Shown in pieces: positions 26,226 to 35,617 of a stretch of DNA of 64,000 nt. The translations under genes and the position numbers were made by a program. The stretch covers positions 1-64,000 of the forward strand of contig JAHDQO010000001.1 of the NCBI GenBank assembly GCA_018433765.1, in the 5' to 3' direction. The notes beneath the pieces are model-generated. The model worked only from the letters and a program-made list of their open reading frames with translations, made no database searches and was not told the origin of the DNA. Every line of letters starts with the position of its first letter. Position 1 is the stretch's first letter. Source of the DNA: Tissierellales bacterium (GTDB lineage Bacteria > Bacillota > Clostridia > Tissierellales > Sedimentibacteraceae).

Positions 26226-27008
26226 ATGTATACACTAGGAATTGATATTGGTTCAACAACTTCTAAATGTGTCATTTTAAAAGATGGAGCTAAAGAAGTT
26301 GCAAAATCATTAATTGTTGCGGGTACAGGTACAGATGGACCTAATCGAGCACTTAATGAAGTATTAAAAAAAGCTAATTTAAAACTTGAAGATGTTAGTT
26401 ATATTGTTTCAACTGGATACGGCCGCAAAGGATATCGTTTAGCTAATACAGAAATTAGTGAGCTTAGCTGTCATGCAAAAGGTGTGATGCATTTATTTCC
26501 AAAAGTAAGAACTATTATTGATATAGGTGGACAAGATGCTAAGGTTCTAAGTATAAATGAAAGAGGTAGATTAGCAGAATTTGTTATGAATGATAAATGT
26601 GCAGCAGGAACTGGTAGATTTTTAGATGTAATGGCAAATGTTTTAAAACTTGATATTTCTGATTTAGAGAAGGAAGCACGAAAGGCTACAAATCCAGTTC
26701 AAATTTCAAGTACTTGTACAGTTTTTGCCGAATCAGAAGTTATTTCTCAATTGTCAAATGGTTCTTCAAGAGAAAATGTTGTTGCAGGTATCTGTAAATC
26801 GGTTGCTAACAGGGTGGCTACTTTAGCAAAACGATTAGATATAAAAGATGAAGTTTTCATGAGTGGTGGTGTTGCTAAAAATGAAGGTGTTAGAAATGCA
26901 ATGGAGGAAGTATTAAATACTAAAATTGTATATTCGAAAGATTCTCAATTAATGGGAGCACTTGGAGCAGCTTTATTTGCTTATGAAAAATCAATTAAGG
27001 AGGAGTAA
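26226..27008 (+). CDS. 2-hydroxyacyl-CoA dehydratase activator (HgdC/HadI/FldI type)
   Basis: 260 residues of the ASKHA fold. The phosphate-1 motif is [10 protein letters not shown], the phosphate-2 motif [10 protein letters not shown], and the adenosine motif [10 protein letters not shown]. The cysteines that hold a [4Fe-4S] cluster between two subunits are in N-D-K-C-A-A-G-T-G and S-S-T-C-T-V-F-A. It uses ATP to inject one electron at very low potential into the dehydratase, starting ketyl-radical chemistry. First gene of the operon, separated from the next by 2 bases. Oxygen-sensitive, so it marks an anaerobe. Confidence 0.93.
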   Translation: MYTLGIDIGSTTSKCVILKDGAKEVAKSLIVAGTGTDGPNRALNEVLKKANLKLEDVSYIVSTGYGRKGYRLANTEISELSCHAKGVMHLFPKVRTIIDIGGQDAKVLSINERGRLAEFVMNDKCAAGTGRFLDVMANVLKLDISDLEKEARKATNPVQISSTCTVFAESEVISQLSNGSSRENVVAGICKSVANRVATLAKRLDIKDEVFMSGGVAKNEGVRNAMEEVLNTKIVYSKDSQLMGALGAALFAYEKSIKEE

Positions 27009-27010
27009 AA

Positions 27011-28249
27011 ATGTCAGAAGAAGTTAAGAAAAAAAAGAAATATGTTCCAAATCCTAATTCAGCTAAATATAAATTAGGAAAAATAGTTGAAAAACATTAT
27101 AAGGAAGCAATAGAAGCTAAAGCAAATGGTGAAAAAATAGGTTGGTGTGCTAGTAACTTTCCAGAAGAAATTTGTCAAACTTTAGGTATTAAAGTTGTTT
27201 ATCCTGAAAATCAGGCTGCAGCAATTGCAGCACGTGGTGCAGGTGAAAAACTTTGCAATATTGCTGAAGCTGATGGTTACTCAAATGACATTTGTGCTTA
27301 TGCACGTATCAGTTTAGCTTATGCTAAGATTGAAAGTGCACCTGAACAAGATATGCCACAACCTGATTTTATGTTATGCTGTAATAATATTTGTAATGTA
27401 ATGATTAAATGGTATGAAAACATTGCAAAAGAAAAAAATATACCTTTAATCATGATTGATATTCCATTTAATCCAGATAAAGAAGTTTCAAAAGAACAAA
27501 TAGCTTATGTTAAAGGGCAATTTTTAGAAGCAATTAAACAATTAGAAGAAATTAGTGGTAAAAAATGGAATGAAAATAAATTTAAAGAGATAATGAAAAT
27601 TTCTAATCGTACTTCAAAAGCTTGGTTAGAAGCTACTTCATATTGTGCTTACAAACCATCACCACTCAATGGTTTTGATTTATTAAATCATATGGCTGTT
27701 GCAGTATGTGCACGTGGTACTGTTGAAGCGGCTGAAGCATTTGAAGTACTATGTAAAGAATATAAAGAAAATGTTAAAGAACATAAGAGTACATTTAGAG
27801 TTGAAGAAAAATATCGTATCATGTTTGAGGGTATAGCAGTATGGCCACATTTAAGAGTTACATCAAGTGGTTTAAAAGATCGTGGTATGAATATGGTAGC
27901 AACAGTTTATGCTGATGCATTTGGTTTACTCTATGATGATTTAGATGGATTAATTAGATGTTATTGCGGCGTGCCAAATTCAGTTTGCTTAGAATCAGCA
28001 CGTGATACAAGAATTGATGTAGCTAAAAGAACTCATGCAGAAGGCTTATTAGTACATACTAATCGTTCTTGTAAATTATGGAGTGGATTTATGCCTGAAA
28101 TGTCAAGACAAGTTGCTAAAGCATGTGATATTCCATTAACTTCATTTGATGGAGATCAAGCTGATCCTCGCAATTTCTCAGAAGCTCAATATGAAACTAG
28201 AGTTGAAGGTTTGGCTGAAGTTATAGATTCTAGGAAAGGAGATTGTTAA
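27011..28249 (+). CDS. (R)-2-hydroxyacyl-CoA dehydratase, subunit HadB/FldB-like
   Basis: 412 residues, usual length for the larger subunit. The N-terminal Lys-rich segment is followed by I-G-W-C-A-S-N-F-P-E-E-I (Cys about 46), C-N-I-A-E-A-D-G-Y, and C-C-N-N-I-C-N (Cys about 123-128). A later C-Y-C-G-V-P-N and R-S-C-K-L-W-S are also conserved in this family. With the next protein it forms the heterodimer carrying [4Fe-4S] clusters that removes water from (R)-2-hydroxyacyl-CoA. The 'A-S-N-F-P-E-E' pattern is closer to aromatic/branched-chain (FldB/HadB) than to hydroxyglutaryl enzymes, but the substrate is not certain. AAGGAGG upstream. Arg codons are often CGT, unlike the NRPS genes. Confidence 0.9.
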   Translation: MSEEVKKKKKYVPNPNSAKYKLGKIVEKHYKEAIEAKANGEKIGWCASNFPEEICQTLGIKVVYPENQAAAIAARGAGEKLCNIAEADGYSNDICAYARISLAYAKIESAPEQDMPQPDFMLCCNNICNVMIKWYENIAKEKNIPLIMIDIPFNPDKEVSKEQIAYVKGQFLEAIKQLEEISGKKWNENKFKEIMKISNRTSKAWLEATSYCAYKPSPLNGFDLLNHMAVAVCARGTVEAAEAFEVLCKEYKENVKEHKSTFRVEEKYRIMFEGIAVWPHLRVTSSGLKDRGMNMVATVYADAFGLLYDDLDGLIRCYCGVPNSVCLESARDTRIDVAKRTHAEGLLVHTNRSCKLWSGFMPEMSRQVAKACDIPLTSFDGDQADPRNFSEAQYETRVEGLAEVIDSRKGDC

Positions 28250-28250
28250 G

Positions 28251-29369
28251 ATGAGTAATGTAGATAAATTATTAGCAAAATTTCATGAAGCTGCTACAAA
28301 TCCTAAGAAGCAACTAGATAGTTACTTAAAAAATGGTAAGAAAGTAATAGGATGTGTTCCTGTTTATACACCTGAAGAAGTCATTCATTCATTTGGTTAT
28401 GTACCGTTTGGTGTATGGGGAGCAGATGTTCAGATAAAAGAAGCTAAAAGATATTTTCCAGCTTTCATATGTTCTATCATGCAATCAATTTTGGAATTAG
28501 GAATTAATGGTGAATATAAAGGTATGTCAGCAATTGTTATTCCTTCACTATGTGATTCTTTGAAAAGTGTTGGGCAAAACTGGAAATATGCTGTAAAAGA
28601 TATTCCATTTATTCCAATGACATATCCTCAAAACCGTAAATGTGATTCAGCTAAAGATTTCTTAAACTTTACATATGGTAAAGTGATTAAGAATTTAAGT
28701 GATATAGATAATATTGAGTTTGATGATAAAAAACTTGCTAAATCAATTGAAGTTTATAATAAACATAATGCAGCAATGAGACGTTTCCAAAAACTATTAT
28801 CAGAAAAACCTGTTTTAACCGCAGTTGAACGTAAAGATGTATATAAAAGTGCATATTTTATGCTAAAAGAAGAGCATACAGATTTAGTTGAAGAATTAAA
28901 TGAATATCTAGCTAATGCAATATATGATGGAAGTAAAACTAGAGTTGTTACATCTGGTATTTTAGCTGATAATGAAAATCTATTAAAAATATTTGATGAA
29001 AACAATTTAACAATAGTTGCTGATGATATTGCACATGAATCTCGTCAATATCGTACAGATGCACCACAATCTAATTCAGCACTAGATTCACTAGTTGAAA
29101 AATTTAGAAATATGGACAATTGCTCAGTATTATTTAATAAAGATAAAGTAAGAGCTAATTATGTAGTTAATTTAGCTAAAGAAAATAATGCAGCTGGAGT
29201 ATTAATGATTATGACTAAATTCTGTGATCCAGAGGAATTTGATTATGTAATTATTAAAAAGGAATTAGATAATGCAGATATTCCATCATTACAAGTTGAA
29301 ATTGATCGTCAAATGGTTAATTTTGAACAAGCTAATACAATGATTCAAGCATTTGGAGAAGTTTTATAA
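28251..29369 (+). CDS. (R)-2-hydroxyacyl-CoA dehydratase, subunit HadC/FldC-like
   Basis: 372 residues, smaller subunit. Motifs: I-G-C-V-P-V-Y-T-P-E-E-V-I-H-S near residue 34, F-P-A-F-I-C-S near 75, P-S-L-C-D-S-L-K-S near 102, and T-K-F-C-D-P-E-E-F near 325, with Cys residues placed as cluster ligands. It begins one base after the other subunit's stop, with AAAGGAG inside that gene's 3' end, so equimolar coupled translation is expected. Dehydrates the 2-hydroxyacyl-CoA to (E)-2-enoyl-CoA after one-electron activation. Confidence 0.9.
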   Translation: MSNVDKLLAKFHEAATNPKKQLDSYLKNGKKVIGCVPVYTPEEVIHSFGYVPFGVWGADVQIKEAKRYFPAFICSIMQSILELGINGEYKGMSAIVIPSLCDSLKSVGQNWKYAVKDIPFIPMTYPQNRKCDSAKDFLNFTYGKVIKNLSDIDNIEFDDKKLAKSIEVYNKHNAAMRRFQKLLSEKPVLTAVERKDVYKSAYFMLKEEHTDLVEELNEYLANAIYDGSKTRVVTSGILADNENLLKIFDENNLTIVADDIAHESRQYRTDAPQSNSALDSLVEKFRNMDNCSVLFNKDKVRANYVVNLAKENNAAGVLMIMTKFCDPEEFDYVIIKKELDNADIPSLQVEIDRQMVNFEQANTMIQAFGEVL

Positions 29370-29481
29370 ATAGTTTAGCAGTTTAATTGTATTAATAGTG
29401 TAGTTGATTTGATTTTATTAGTTATCCCGTTTATCATTCACATGATTGTTCATGAAAGATTTAGAAATATTAATTATTATG

Positions 29482-29495
29482 GTATACAAGTATAC
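29482..29495. promoter_or_regulatory. Operator copy 4 (GTATACAAGTATAC) before the ligase gene
   Basis: The same 14-mer in the 142-base gap between the dehydratase and ligase genes, 16 bases before the ligase ATG and just before AAGGAGAG. It implies a second regulated transcription start inside the operon. Confidence 0.7.
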
Positions 29496-29511
29496 ATACA
29501 AGGAGAGAAAA

Positions 29512-31074
29512 ATGAATTTAACAAATAAAACAATAATTGATTGTTTTAATGATTGTGTTAAGAATCATTATAACTTACTAGCGATATCAGAAAGTGATGA
29601 TAAATATACTTGGAAACAAGTTGATGAAATTAGTAATGATTATGCTATCTATTATTATGATTCAGGTGTTTCTAAAGGTGATAATGTTGTAATTTATAGT
29701 TTAAATAGTAAATACTATATTTTTACAATAATAGCTTTATTAAAAATAGGAGCAATCCCTATATTTGTAAATAGCTGTTATAAGGTAAAAGAACTATCAA
29801 CAATATTAAAACATATTGATGCAAAATATTTAATTTATGATAGAAAGTTAATTACTGAAGATAATCCAATTATTGAACAATTAAATCAAATTAAACAAAC
29901 TAATAATATTAAAAAGATTGATATCAAAATAAATGCATTAGATTATCAAATAAATAAAGAAAAATTAAACTTAATTAATAGTATAGAAAAACAAATAGAT
30001 TGTAATGATACTTGCTGCATGTTATTTACTTCAGGTACAATATGTACTCCTAAAGCAGTAATGTTAAGTCATTACAATCTAGTTAATAATTCTAAGGCAA
30101 TTGCAAAAGCTATGCATTGGAGTAAGGATGATCATTTATGTTTATCTGTTCCATTATTTCATTGTTTTGGAATAAGTGCTGGCTTATTTGCAAGTTTCCA
30201 GACTGGTTGTTCAATTCAGATTTTAGAAAGTTATAAATCTTTTGATATTTTAGAAGCTGTATCTAAATATCATTGTACAATCCTTAATGGTGTTACAACT
30301 ATGTTCATGGCGATTGCACGTAAGAAAAATTTACATGAATATGATTTATCATCATTAAATAGTGGAATTATTGCTGGTTCTTCAATTTCAAAAAAAGAAT
30401 ATTATGAAATTGTTGATAAACTAAAAATTGAGCATTTAATTCCATCATATGGTCAAACAGAAACTTCTCCTTGTGTGACAATATGTAAATATGATGATAC
30501 TATTGAGCATTTGTATCATACTTCTGGTAAACCATTGGAGCATACAACTATAAAAATTCGAGATTTAAATACTAACGAATTAGTTGAAAAGAATAAACTT
30601 GGTGAAATCTTAGTTAAAGGTTATCAAGTAATGCAAGGATACAAAAATTCTGAAGATTTAACTGCTAAAACAATTGATAAAGATGGATATTTACATACTG
30701 GAGATATTGGATATTTAGATGATGAAAATTATATTCATATTGCTGGTAGATTAAAAGAAATAATTATTAGAGCAGGTGAAAATATTTCACCAAATGAAAT
30801 AGAAGCTTGCATAGATGAAATAGAAGGTGTGAGTGAAGTTAAGGTAGTTGGCACACCAGTTGAAGTACTTCAAGAGGATATTGTTGCTTGTGTAATAAAA
30901 AGATCAGGTAGTGTGCTTTTTGAAGATGATGTTAAGCAGTATGTAATAAAAAAGATGGCTAAATATAAAGTTCCAAAATATGTTTTATTCTTTAAAAAAT
31001 TTCCATTAACTCAAAGCGGTAAAATTAATATTGGTGAACTGAAACATATAGTAAACAACTCAATTTCAGCATAA
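29512..31074 (+). CDS. Acyl-CoA ligase (AMP-forming, CaiC-like)
   Basis: 520 residues from ATG 29512 (AAGGAGAG upstream). The longer reading from 29446 would run through the operator. ANL-superfamily motifs: P-loop T-S-G-T-I-C-T-P-K-A-V, which departs from the usual T-G-K-P-K-G, then Y-G-Q-T-E-T-S-P, H-T-G-D-I-G-Y-L-D, G-R-L-K-E-I-I-I-R-A-G-E-N-I-S-P, and the catalytic Lys in Q-S-G-K-I. It would form the first CoA thioester of the acid with ATP, priming the pathway, after which the CoA-transferase recycles CoA from product to substrate. Exact substrate unknown. Confidence 0.85.
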   Translation: MNLTNKTIIDCFNDCVKNHYNLLAISESDDKYTWKQVDEISNDYAIYYYDSGVSKGDNVVIYSLNSKYYIFTIIALLKIGAIPIFVNSCYKVKELSTILKHIDAKYLIYDRKLITEDNPIIEQLNQIKQTNNIKKIDIKINALDYQINKEKLNLINSIEKQIDCNDTCCMLFTSGTICTPKAVMLSHYNLVNNSKAIAKAMHWSKDDHLCLSVPLFHCFGISAGLFASFQTGCSIQILESYKSFDILEAVSKYHCTILNGVTTMFMAIARKKNLHEYDLSSLNSGIIAGSSISKKEYYEIVDKLKIEHLIPSYGQTETSPCVTICKYDDTIEHLYHTSGKPLEHTTIKIRDLNTNELVEKNKLGEILVKGYQVMQGYKNSEDLTAKTIDKDGYLHTGDIGYLDDENYIHIAGRLKEIIIRAGENISPNEIEACIDEIEGVSEVKVVGTPVEVLQEDIVACVIKRSGSVLFEDDVKQYVIKKMAKYKVPKYVLFFKKFPLTQSGKINIGELKHIVNNSISA

Positions 31075-31157
31075 GCAAAAGAAAGTAGGAACATTTTTTA
31101 ACTGTTTTATTTGTAAATGTTGAGAAATACTCTAGTAAAAATATTTAGGAGGAAAGA

Positions 31158-32300
31158 ATGTATTTAACTGAAAAACATGAAATGATTAGAAAGTTAGCTA
31201 GAGAATTTGGTAATAAAGAATTAACTAGCGATATTCTAGACAAAATCGAAGAAACTGAAGAATTTCCTAAAGAAATCTTTGACAAGATGGCTAAAGCTGG
31301 ATTCTTTGGTGTAAAAGTTCCTAAGACATTAGGTGGACAAGGTGCTGACACTTTAGCTTATGTAATTACAGTAGAAGAAATTGCAAGAGTTAGTGGAGTG
31401 GCAAGTATATATGTTTCTTCACCTAACTCATTATGCGGAGGACCATTATTATTATCTGGTACTCCTGAACAAAAAGAAAAATATTTAAGACCAACATTAA
31501 ATGGTGAAATGATAATGTGCTTTGCATTGACTGAACCGGGTGCTGGTAGTGATGCAGGTGGTATGCAGACAACTGCTGTAAAAGATGGTGATTATTACGT
31601 TTTAAATGGTCGTAAAACATTTATTACAGGTGCTCCATTATCAGACTATGCTGTTGTTTATGCTAAAACAGATCCAACTAAAGGCACAAGAGGTGTTAGT
31701 ACCTTTATAGTTGATATGAAACAAGAAGGTGTCAGTTGTGGTGCTCACGAAAAGAAAATGGGTTTAGTAGGATGTGCAACAAGCGATATTATGTTAGAAA
31801 ATGTTCGTATTCATAAAAGCAATTTGCTAGGTAAAGAAGGTAAAGGATTTATTAATGCGATGAAAACATTAAGTACAGGACGTTTGGGCGTTGCAGCACA
31901 ATCTATTGGTGTTGCTCAGGCAGCACTAGATGAAGCTGTTAGCTATGCTAAGGAAAGAAAACAATTCGGTCGTGAAATATATAAATTTGAAGGTATTAGC
32001 TTTATGATTGCTGATATGGCTACAAAACTTGAAGCTGCACGTTTATTAACATATCAAGCTGCTGCTTTAATGGATGAAGGTAAAGATGCAACAAAAGCTA
32101 GTTCAATGGCAAAATACTATGCTTCTGAAGCATGTAATGAGATTGTTGCAAAATCTGTTCAGATCCATGGTGGATATGGATACATCAAAGACTATAAAGT
32201 AGAACGTCTATATCGTGATTGTCGCGTATTTACTATTTACGAAGGTACTTCTCAAGTTCAACAAATGGTAATTTCAAGACAAGTAATAAATGGAAAGTAG
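31158..32300 (+). CDS. Acyl-CoA dehydrogenase (enoyl-CoA reductase, AcdB/CaiA type)
   Basis: 380 residues, standard ACAD length. FAD and substrate segments: C-F-A-L-T-E-P-G-A-G-S-D and the F-I-T-G-A strand, with the catalytic Glu at about residue 362 in Y-E-G-T-S-Q-V-Q. Followed directly by etfB and etfA, so it probably forms an Etf-linked, possibly electron-bifurcating, reductase that turns the 2-enoyl-CoA from the dehydratase into saturated acyl-CoA, as in leucine or phenylalanine Stickland reduction. AGGAGG precedes the ATG. Confidence 0.9.
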   Translation: MYLTEKHEMIRKLAREFGNKELTSDILDKIEETEEFPKEIFDKMAKAGFFGVKVPKTLGGQGADTLAYVITVEEIARVSGVASIYVSSPNSLCGGPLLLSGTPEQKEKYLRPTLNGEMIMCFALTEPGAGSDAGGMQTTAVKDGDYYVLNGRKTFITGAPLSDYAVVYAKTDPTKGTRGVSTFIVDMKQEGVSCGAHEKKMGLVGCATSDIMLENVRIHKSNLLGKEGKGFINAMKTLSTGRLGVAAQSIGVAQAALDEAVSYAKERKQFGREIYKFEGISFMIADMATKLEAARLLTYQAAALMDEGKDATKASSMAKYYASEACNEIVAKSVQIHGGYGYIKDYKVERLYRDCRVFTIYEGTSQVQQMVISRQVINGK

Positions 32301-32309
32301 GAGGAAGAC

Positions 32310-33098
32310 ATGAGAATTTTAGTTTGTGTAAAACAAGTACCAGATACTAGTGAAGTAAAAATTGATCCAGTAAAACATACTTTAATTAGAGAAGGGGTAC
32401 CAAGTATATTAAATCCTGATGATGCAAATGCTTTAGAAGCAGCATTGCAAATTAAAGATAAAAATCCTGATACAATCGTTGATGTAATTTCAATGGGACC
32501 TCCTCAAGCAAAGCTGATGTTAAGAGAATGTTTAGCAATGGGAGCAGACAATGCGTTTCTATTAAGTGATCGTGCATTTGGTGGAGCTGATACAATTTCA
32601 ACATCAAGAACTATTGCTTATGGAATAAAAAAATTAGGTAATGTTGATATTGTATTTGCAGGACGTCAAGCGATTGATGGAGATACAGCTCAAGTAGGAC
32701 CTCAAATTGCATTTAGGTTAGAGCTACCTGTTGTTACTTATGTTCAAAATATCCGAGAAGTAAAAGAAAATTCAATTATTGTTGAAAGACAATTAGAAGA
32801 CGGTTTTGAAGTTGTAGAAGTACAAAAACCATGTTTATTAACAGCTGTAAAAGAATTAAATGAACCACGTTTTATGTCAATCGGACGTATTGTTGGCGCT
32901 TTTGATACTGAGATTACAGTTTATAATCATGAAGACATTGATTTAGATCAAGAGCTTTGCGGCTTAAAAGCATCTCCAACAAAAGTTTATCGTTCATTTA
33001 CTCCTGAACCTAAAGGAAAAGGAGAAATGCTTACAGGTACTATAAATGATATGGCTCATACAGTTGTTGAAAAATTGAAAGAAGAACATTTGGTTTAA
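32310..33098 (+). CDS. etfB: Electron transfer flavoprotein subunit beta
   Basis: 262 residues. N-terminal I-L-V-C-V-K-Q-V-P-D-T, then N-P-D-D-A-N-A-L-E-A-A, the nucleotide-contact region A-G-R-Q-A-I-D-G-D-T-A-Q-V-G-P, and the C-terminal E-L-N-E-P-R segment. It pairs with EtfA to carry electrons to or from the acyl-CoA dehydrogenase. In anaerobes, EtfBs with D-G-D-T-A-Q-V-G bind an FAD for bifurcation. It starts 9 bases after the dehydrogenase gene. Confidence 0.93.
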   Translation: MRILVCVKQVPDTSEVKIDPVKHTLIREGVPSILNPDDANALEAALQIKDKNPDTIVDVISMGPPQAKLMLRECLAMGADNAFLLSDRAFGGADTISTSRTIAYGIKKLGNVDIVFAGRQAIDGDTAQVGPQIAFRLELPVVTYVQNIREVKENSIIVERQLEDGFEVVEVQKPCLLTAVKELNEPRFMSIGRIVGAFDTEITVYNHEDIDLDQELCGLKASPTKVYRSFTPEPKGKGEMLTGTINDMAHTVVEKLKEEHLV

Positions 33099-33110
33099 GG
33101 GAGGCACAAG

Positions 33111-34112
33111 ATGAATAAAAAATTTCCGGATTATAACGGTGTTTGGGTATTTGCTGAACAAAGAGATAATAAATTAATGGGTGTTGTTTACGAATTACTT
33201 GGTGAAGGAAGAAAATTAGCTGATGAAATAGGATGTGAGTTAAGTGCTATTTTATTAGGTGAAAATTTAGGGACATTAGCTGATGAATTATTTGAATATG
33301 GTGCTGATAATGTTTATATAAAAGAATCACCATTGTTAAAAACATATACAACTGATGCATATAGCAAAGTAATTGGTCGTGCAATTGAAAAATATAAACC
33401 TGAAATAGTCTTAATAGGTGCAACACATATCGGTCGTGATTTAGGACCATGTTTATCAGTAGAAGCAGAAACAGGATTAACTGCTGATTGTACAAAATTA
33501 GAAATTGATCACGAAGATAAAAAAATCTTACAAACTAGACCAGCATTTGGTGGTAACTTAATGGCAACAATTATCTGTCCTGACACTAGACCACAAATGT
33601 CAACAGTTCGTCCAGGTGTTATGGATAAAGCTGTTTATAAAAAAGGTCGTAAAGGTAAGTTAGTAGTTTTAGATGATGTTGAATTAAAATCAGAAGAAAT
33701 TCGTACAAAAGTAATTGATGTTTGTAAAAAAATAGGTGAGACAGTTTCCTTAACTGATGCAGAAGTAATTGTTTCTGGAGGTAAAGGACTTGGTAATAAA
33801 GAAGGATTTAAATTATTAAAACAATTAGCTGATAAGCTAAATGGTACTATAGCAGCAAGCCGTGCTGCTGTTGATAGTGGTTGGATTGATCATTCTTACC
33901 AAGTTGGACAAACAGGTACTACAGTTAAACCAAAATTATACATTGCTTGTGGTATTTTTGGTGCAATTCAACATATTGCTGGCTGTAAAGAATCAGACAT
34001 GATAATTGCAATTAATACAAATGAAAATGCACCAATTTTCGAAATTGCTACATACGGCATTGTAGGTGATTTATATAAAGTAATCCCAGCAATGTTAGAA
34101 GAATTAAATTAG
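33111..34112 (+). CDS. etfA: Electron transfer flavoprotein subunit alpha
   Basis: 333 residues. The C-terminal FAD domain has [34 protein letters not shown] and the [11 protein letters not shown] segment, the universal EtfA signature. No N-terminal ferredoxin domain is present. Starts 12 bases after etfB with GGGAGG. Works with EtfB and the acyl-CoA dehydrogenase. Confidence 0.94.
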   Translation: MNKKFPDYNGVWVFAEQRDNKLMGVVYELLGEGRKLADEIGCELSAILLGENLGTLADELFEYGADNVYIKESPLLKTYTTDAYSKVIGRAIEKYKPEIVLIGATHIGRDLGPCLSVEAETGLTADCTKLEIDHEDKKILQTRPAFGGNLMATIICPDTRPQMSTVRPGVMDKAVYKKGRKGKLVVLDDVELKSEEIRTKVIDVCKKIGETVSLTDAEVIVSGGKGLGNKEGFKLLKQLADKLNGTIAASRAAVDSGWIDHSYQVGQTGTTVKPKLYIACGIFGAIQHIAGCKESDMIIAINTNENAPIFEIATYGIVGDLYKVIPAMLEELN

Positions 34113-34124
34113 GAGGAAAATAAA

Positions 34125-35366
34125 ATGAGTAGTAAATTATTAGAAGGTGTCAATGTTGTTGAATTAGCAAATTTCATAGCAGCTCCAGCTGCAGGAAGAT
34201 TTATGGCTGACTTAGGTGCTAATGTAATTAAGATTGAATCGGCAAAAGGTGATGCATTAAGACACACTGCACCATCAGAAGGACGACCATTGGATATGTA
34301 TGAAAATACAACTTGGGATTTAGAAAATGCTAATAAACGCTGTATTTCCTTAAATTTAAAAACAGAAGAAGGTAAAAAAGCATTACATAAAATAATTGCT
34401 AAAGCTGATGTATTAATTACTAACTGGCGTATTAAAGCTTTAGAAAGAGCTGGTTTTGATTATAAAACTTTAAAAGAAAAATATCCAAAATTAGTTTATG
34501 GTATAGTAACAGGTTATGGTGAATTTGGACCAGATAAAGATTTACCGGGTTTTGATTTTACATCATTCTTTGCTCGTGGTGGTTATTTAGAAGCATTAAG
34601 ACAAAAAGGTCAAAAACCAATGAATGTAGTTCCAGGTTTAGGAGATCATAATGTTGGTATGAACTTGGCTGCCGGTATTGTAGCAGCATTATATCACGCA
34701 AAAATGACTGGTAAAGGCGAAAAAGTTGAAACAAGCTTATTTGAATCAGCAATTTATAATATGGGTATGATGGTTCAAGCTGCTAACTATGATTTAGGTG
34801 CTAGAGATTTTCCTATAGATGTTCGTCAGCGTCCACAACCATTATTAGCTTGCTGGCATACTAAAGATGATCGTTATATTCAAACTTGTATGCCTGATTA
34901 CAATACATATTATAAAAAATTTATCACAACAATTGGTCGTGAAGATTTAGCAGAAGACGATAGATATTTTCCAATACAAAATTTACAAAAAAATAATTTG
35001 TCTACATTCATTTATGATGCAATTATGACTCAATTTGAAACAAAAACTTCTAGCGAATGGAAAGAAATTTTAACTGCTGCAGATATTCCATTTTCAGTAG
35101 CACAATCTTGGCTAGAAATCTTAGAAGACAAACAAGCTTGGGCAAATAACAGCTTATATAAAATGAAATATGATAATGGCAATGAAAGAACTTTAGTTTG
35201 TTTACCTGTAAAATTTGAAGAAATGGGACGTCCCGAATATAACAAAGGACCATTAATAGGTGAAAATGGCGTTGAAATTTTAAAAGATTTTGGTTATTCT
35301 GACGAACAAATCAATAAGATGTTAGAAGACAAGGTTCTATACGTTTGGAAAGATGAGAATAAATAA
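34125..35366 (+). CDS. Family III CoA-transferase (FldA/CaiB-like)
   Basis: 413 residues. N-terminal G-V-N-V-V-E-L-A-N-F-I-A-A-P, the Rossmann-like L-G-A-N-V-I-K-I-E segment, N-A-N-K-R-C-I-S-L-N-L-K-T, and the catalytic Asp at about 174 in G-L-G-D-H-N-V-G. This class moves CoA between acids through an aspartyl anhydride. It probably takes CoA from the saturated product and passes it to the incoming 2-hydroxyacid, as FldA and HadA do. Last of the tightly packed core genes (12 bases after etfA). Confidence 0.9.
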   Translation: MSSKLLEGVNVVELANFIAAPAAGRFMADLGANVIKIESAKGDALRHTAPSEGRPLDMYENTTWDLENANKRCISLNLKTEEGKKALHKIIAKADVLITNWRIKALERAGFDYKTLKEKYPKLVYGIVTGYGEFGPDKDLPGFDFTSFFARGGYLEALRQKGQKPMNVVPGLGDHNVGMNLAAGIVAALYHAKMTGKGEKVETSLFESAIYNMGMMVQAANYDLGARDFPIDVRQRPQPLLACWHTKDDRYIQTCMPDYNTYYKKFITTIGREDLAEDDRYFPIQNLQKNNLSTFIYDAIMTQFETKTSSEWKEILTAADIPFSVAQSWLEILEDKQAWANNSLYKMKYDNGNERTLVCLPVKFEEMGRPEYNKGPLIGENGVEILKDFGYSDEQINKMLEDKVLYVWKDENK

Positions 35367-35444
35367 TTTAATTGACAGCTAGTTTATTTTAACAAGCCAG
35401 TCATGTAAAAGTACTAAAACATTTAGGTAATGAAATTTATATAA

Positions 35445-35535
35445 AAAAGAGTATACCGGCATTGACTGAGCACTTCGCTTGCAAGAGTTTTTGATTAAAT
35501 AAGATTAATATAAGTGCTCTTTGGCACACTCTTTT
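35445..35535 (+). promoter_or_regulatory. Nested stem-loop element before the carrier gene
   Basis: In the 251-base gap, AAAAGAGT (35445-35452) pairs with ACTCTTTT (35528-35535), and inside it GAGCACTT (35468-35475) pairs with AAGTGCTC (35512-35519). CTTGCAAG (35478-35485) is a further small palindrome. The outer 3' strand ends in CTTTT, so it could terminate the core operon or be an RNA switch that controls the downstream carrier. A single GTATAC half-site is at 35450-35455. Confidence 0.5.
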
Positions 35536-35617
35536 GTGCTTTGAACTTAAGAAAATATTATTAATTATTGTTTTACAGATAGTAGAAAATAACAATATTT
35601 TAAGGAGGACTTATAAA

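Noticed and set aside
26226-35366. Operon read simply as the acrylate (lactate to propionate) pathway
   Set aside because: Not excluded, but the family III CoA-transferase and the FldB/HadB-like dehydratase subunit fit aromatic or branched-chain substrates better than lactoyl-CoA. Substrate left open.
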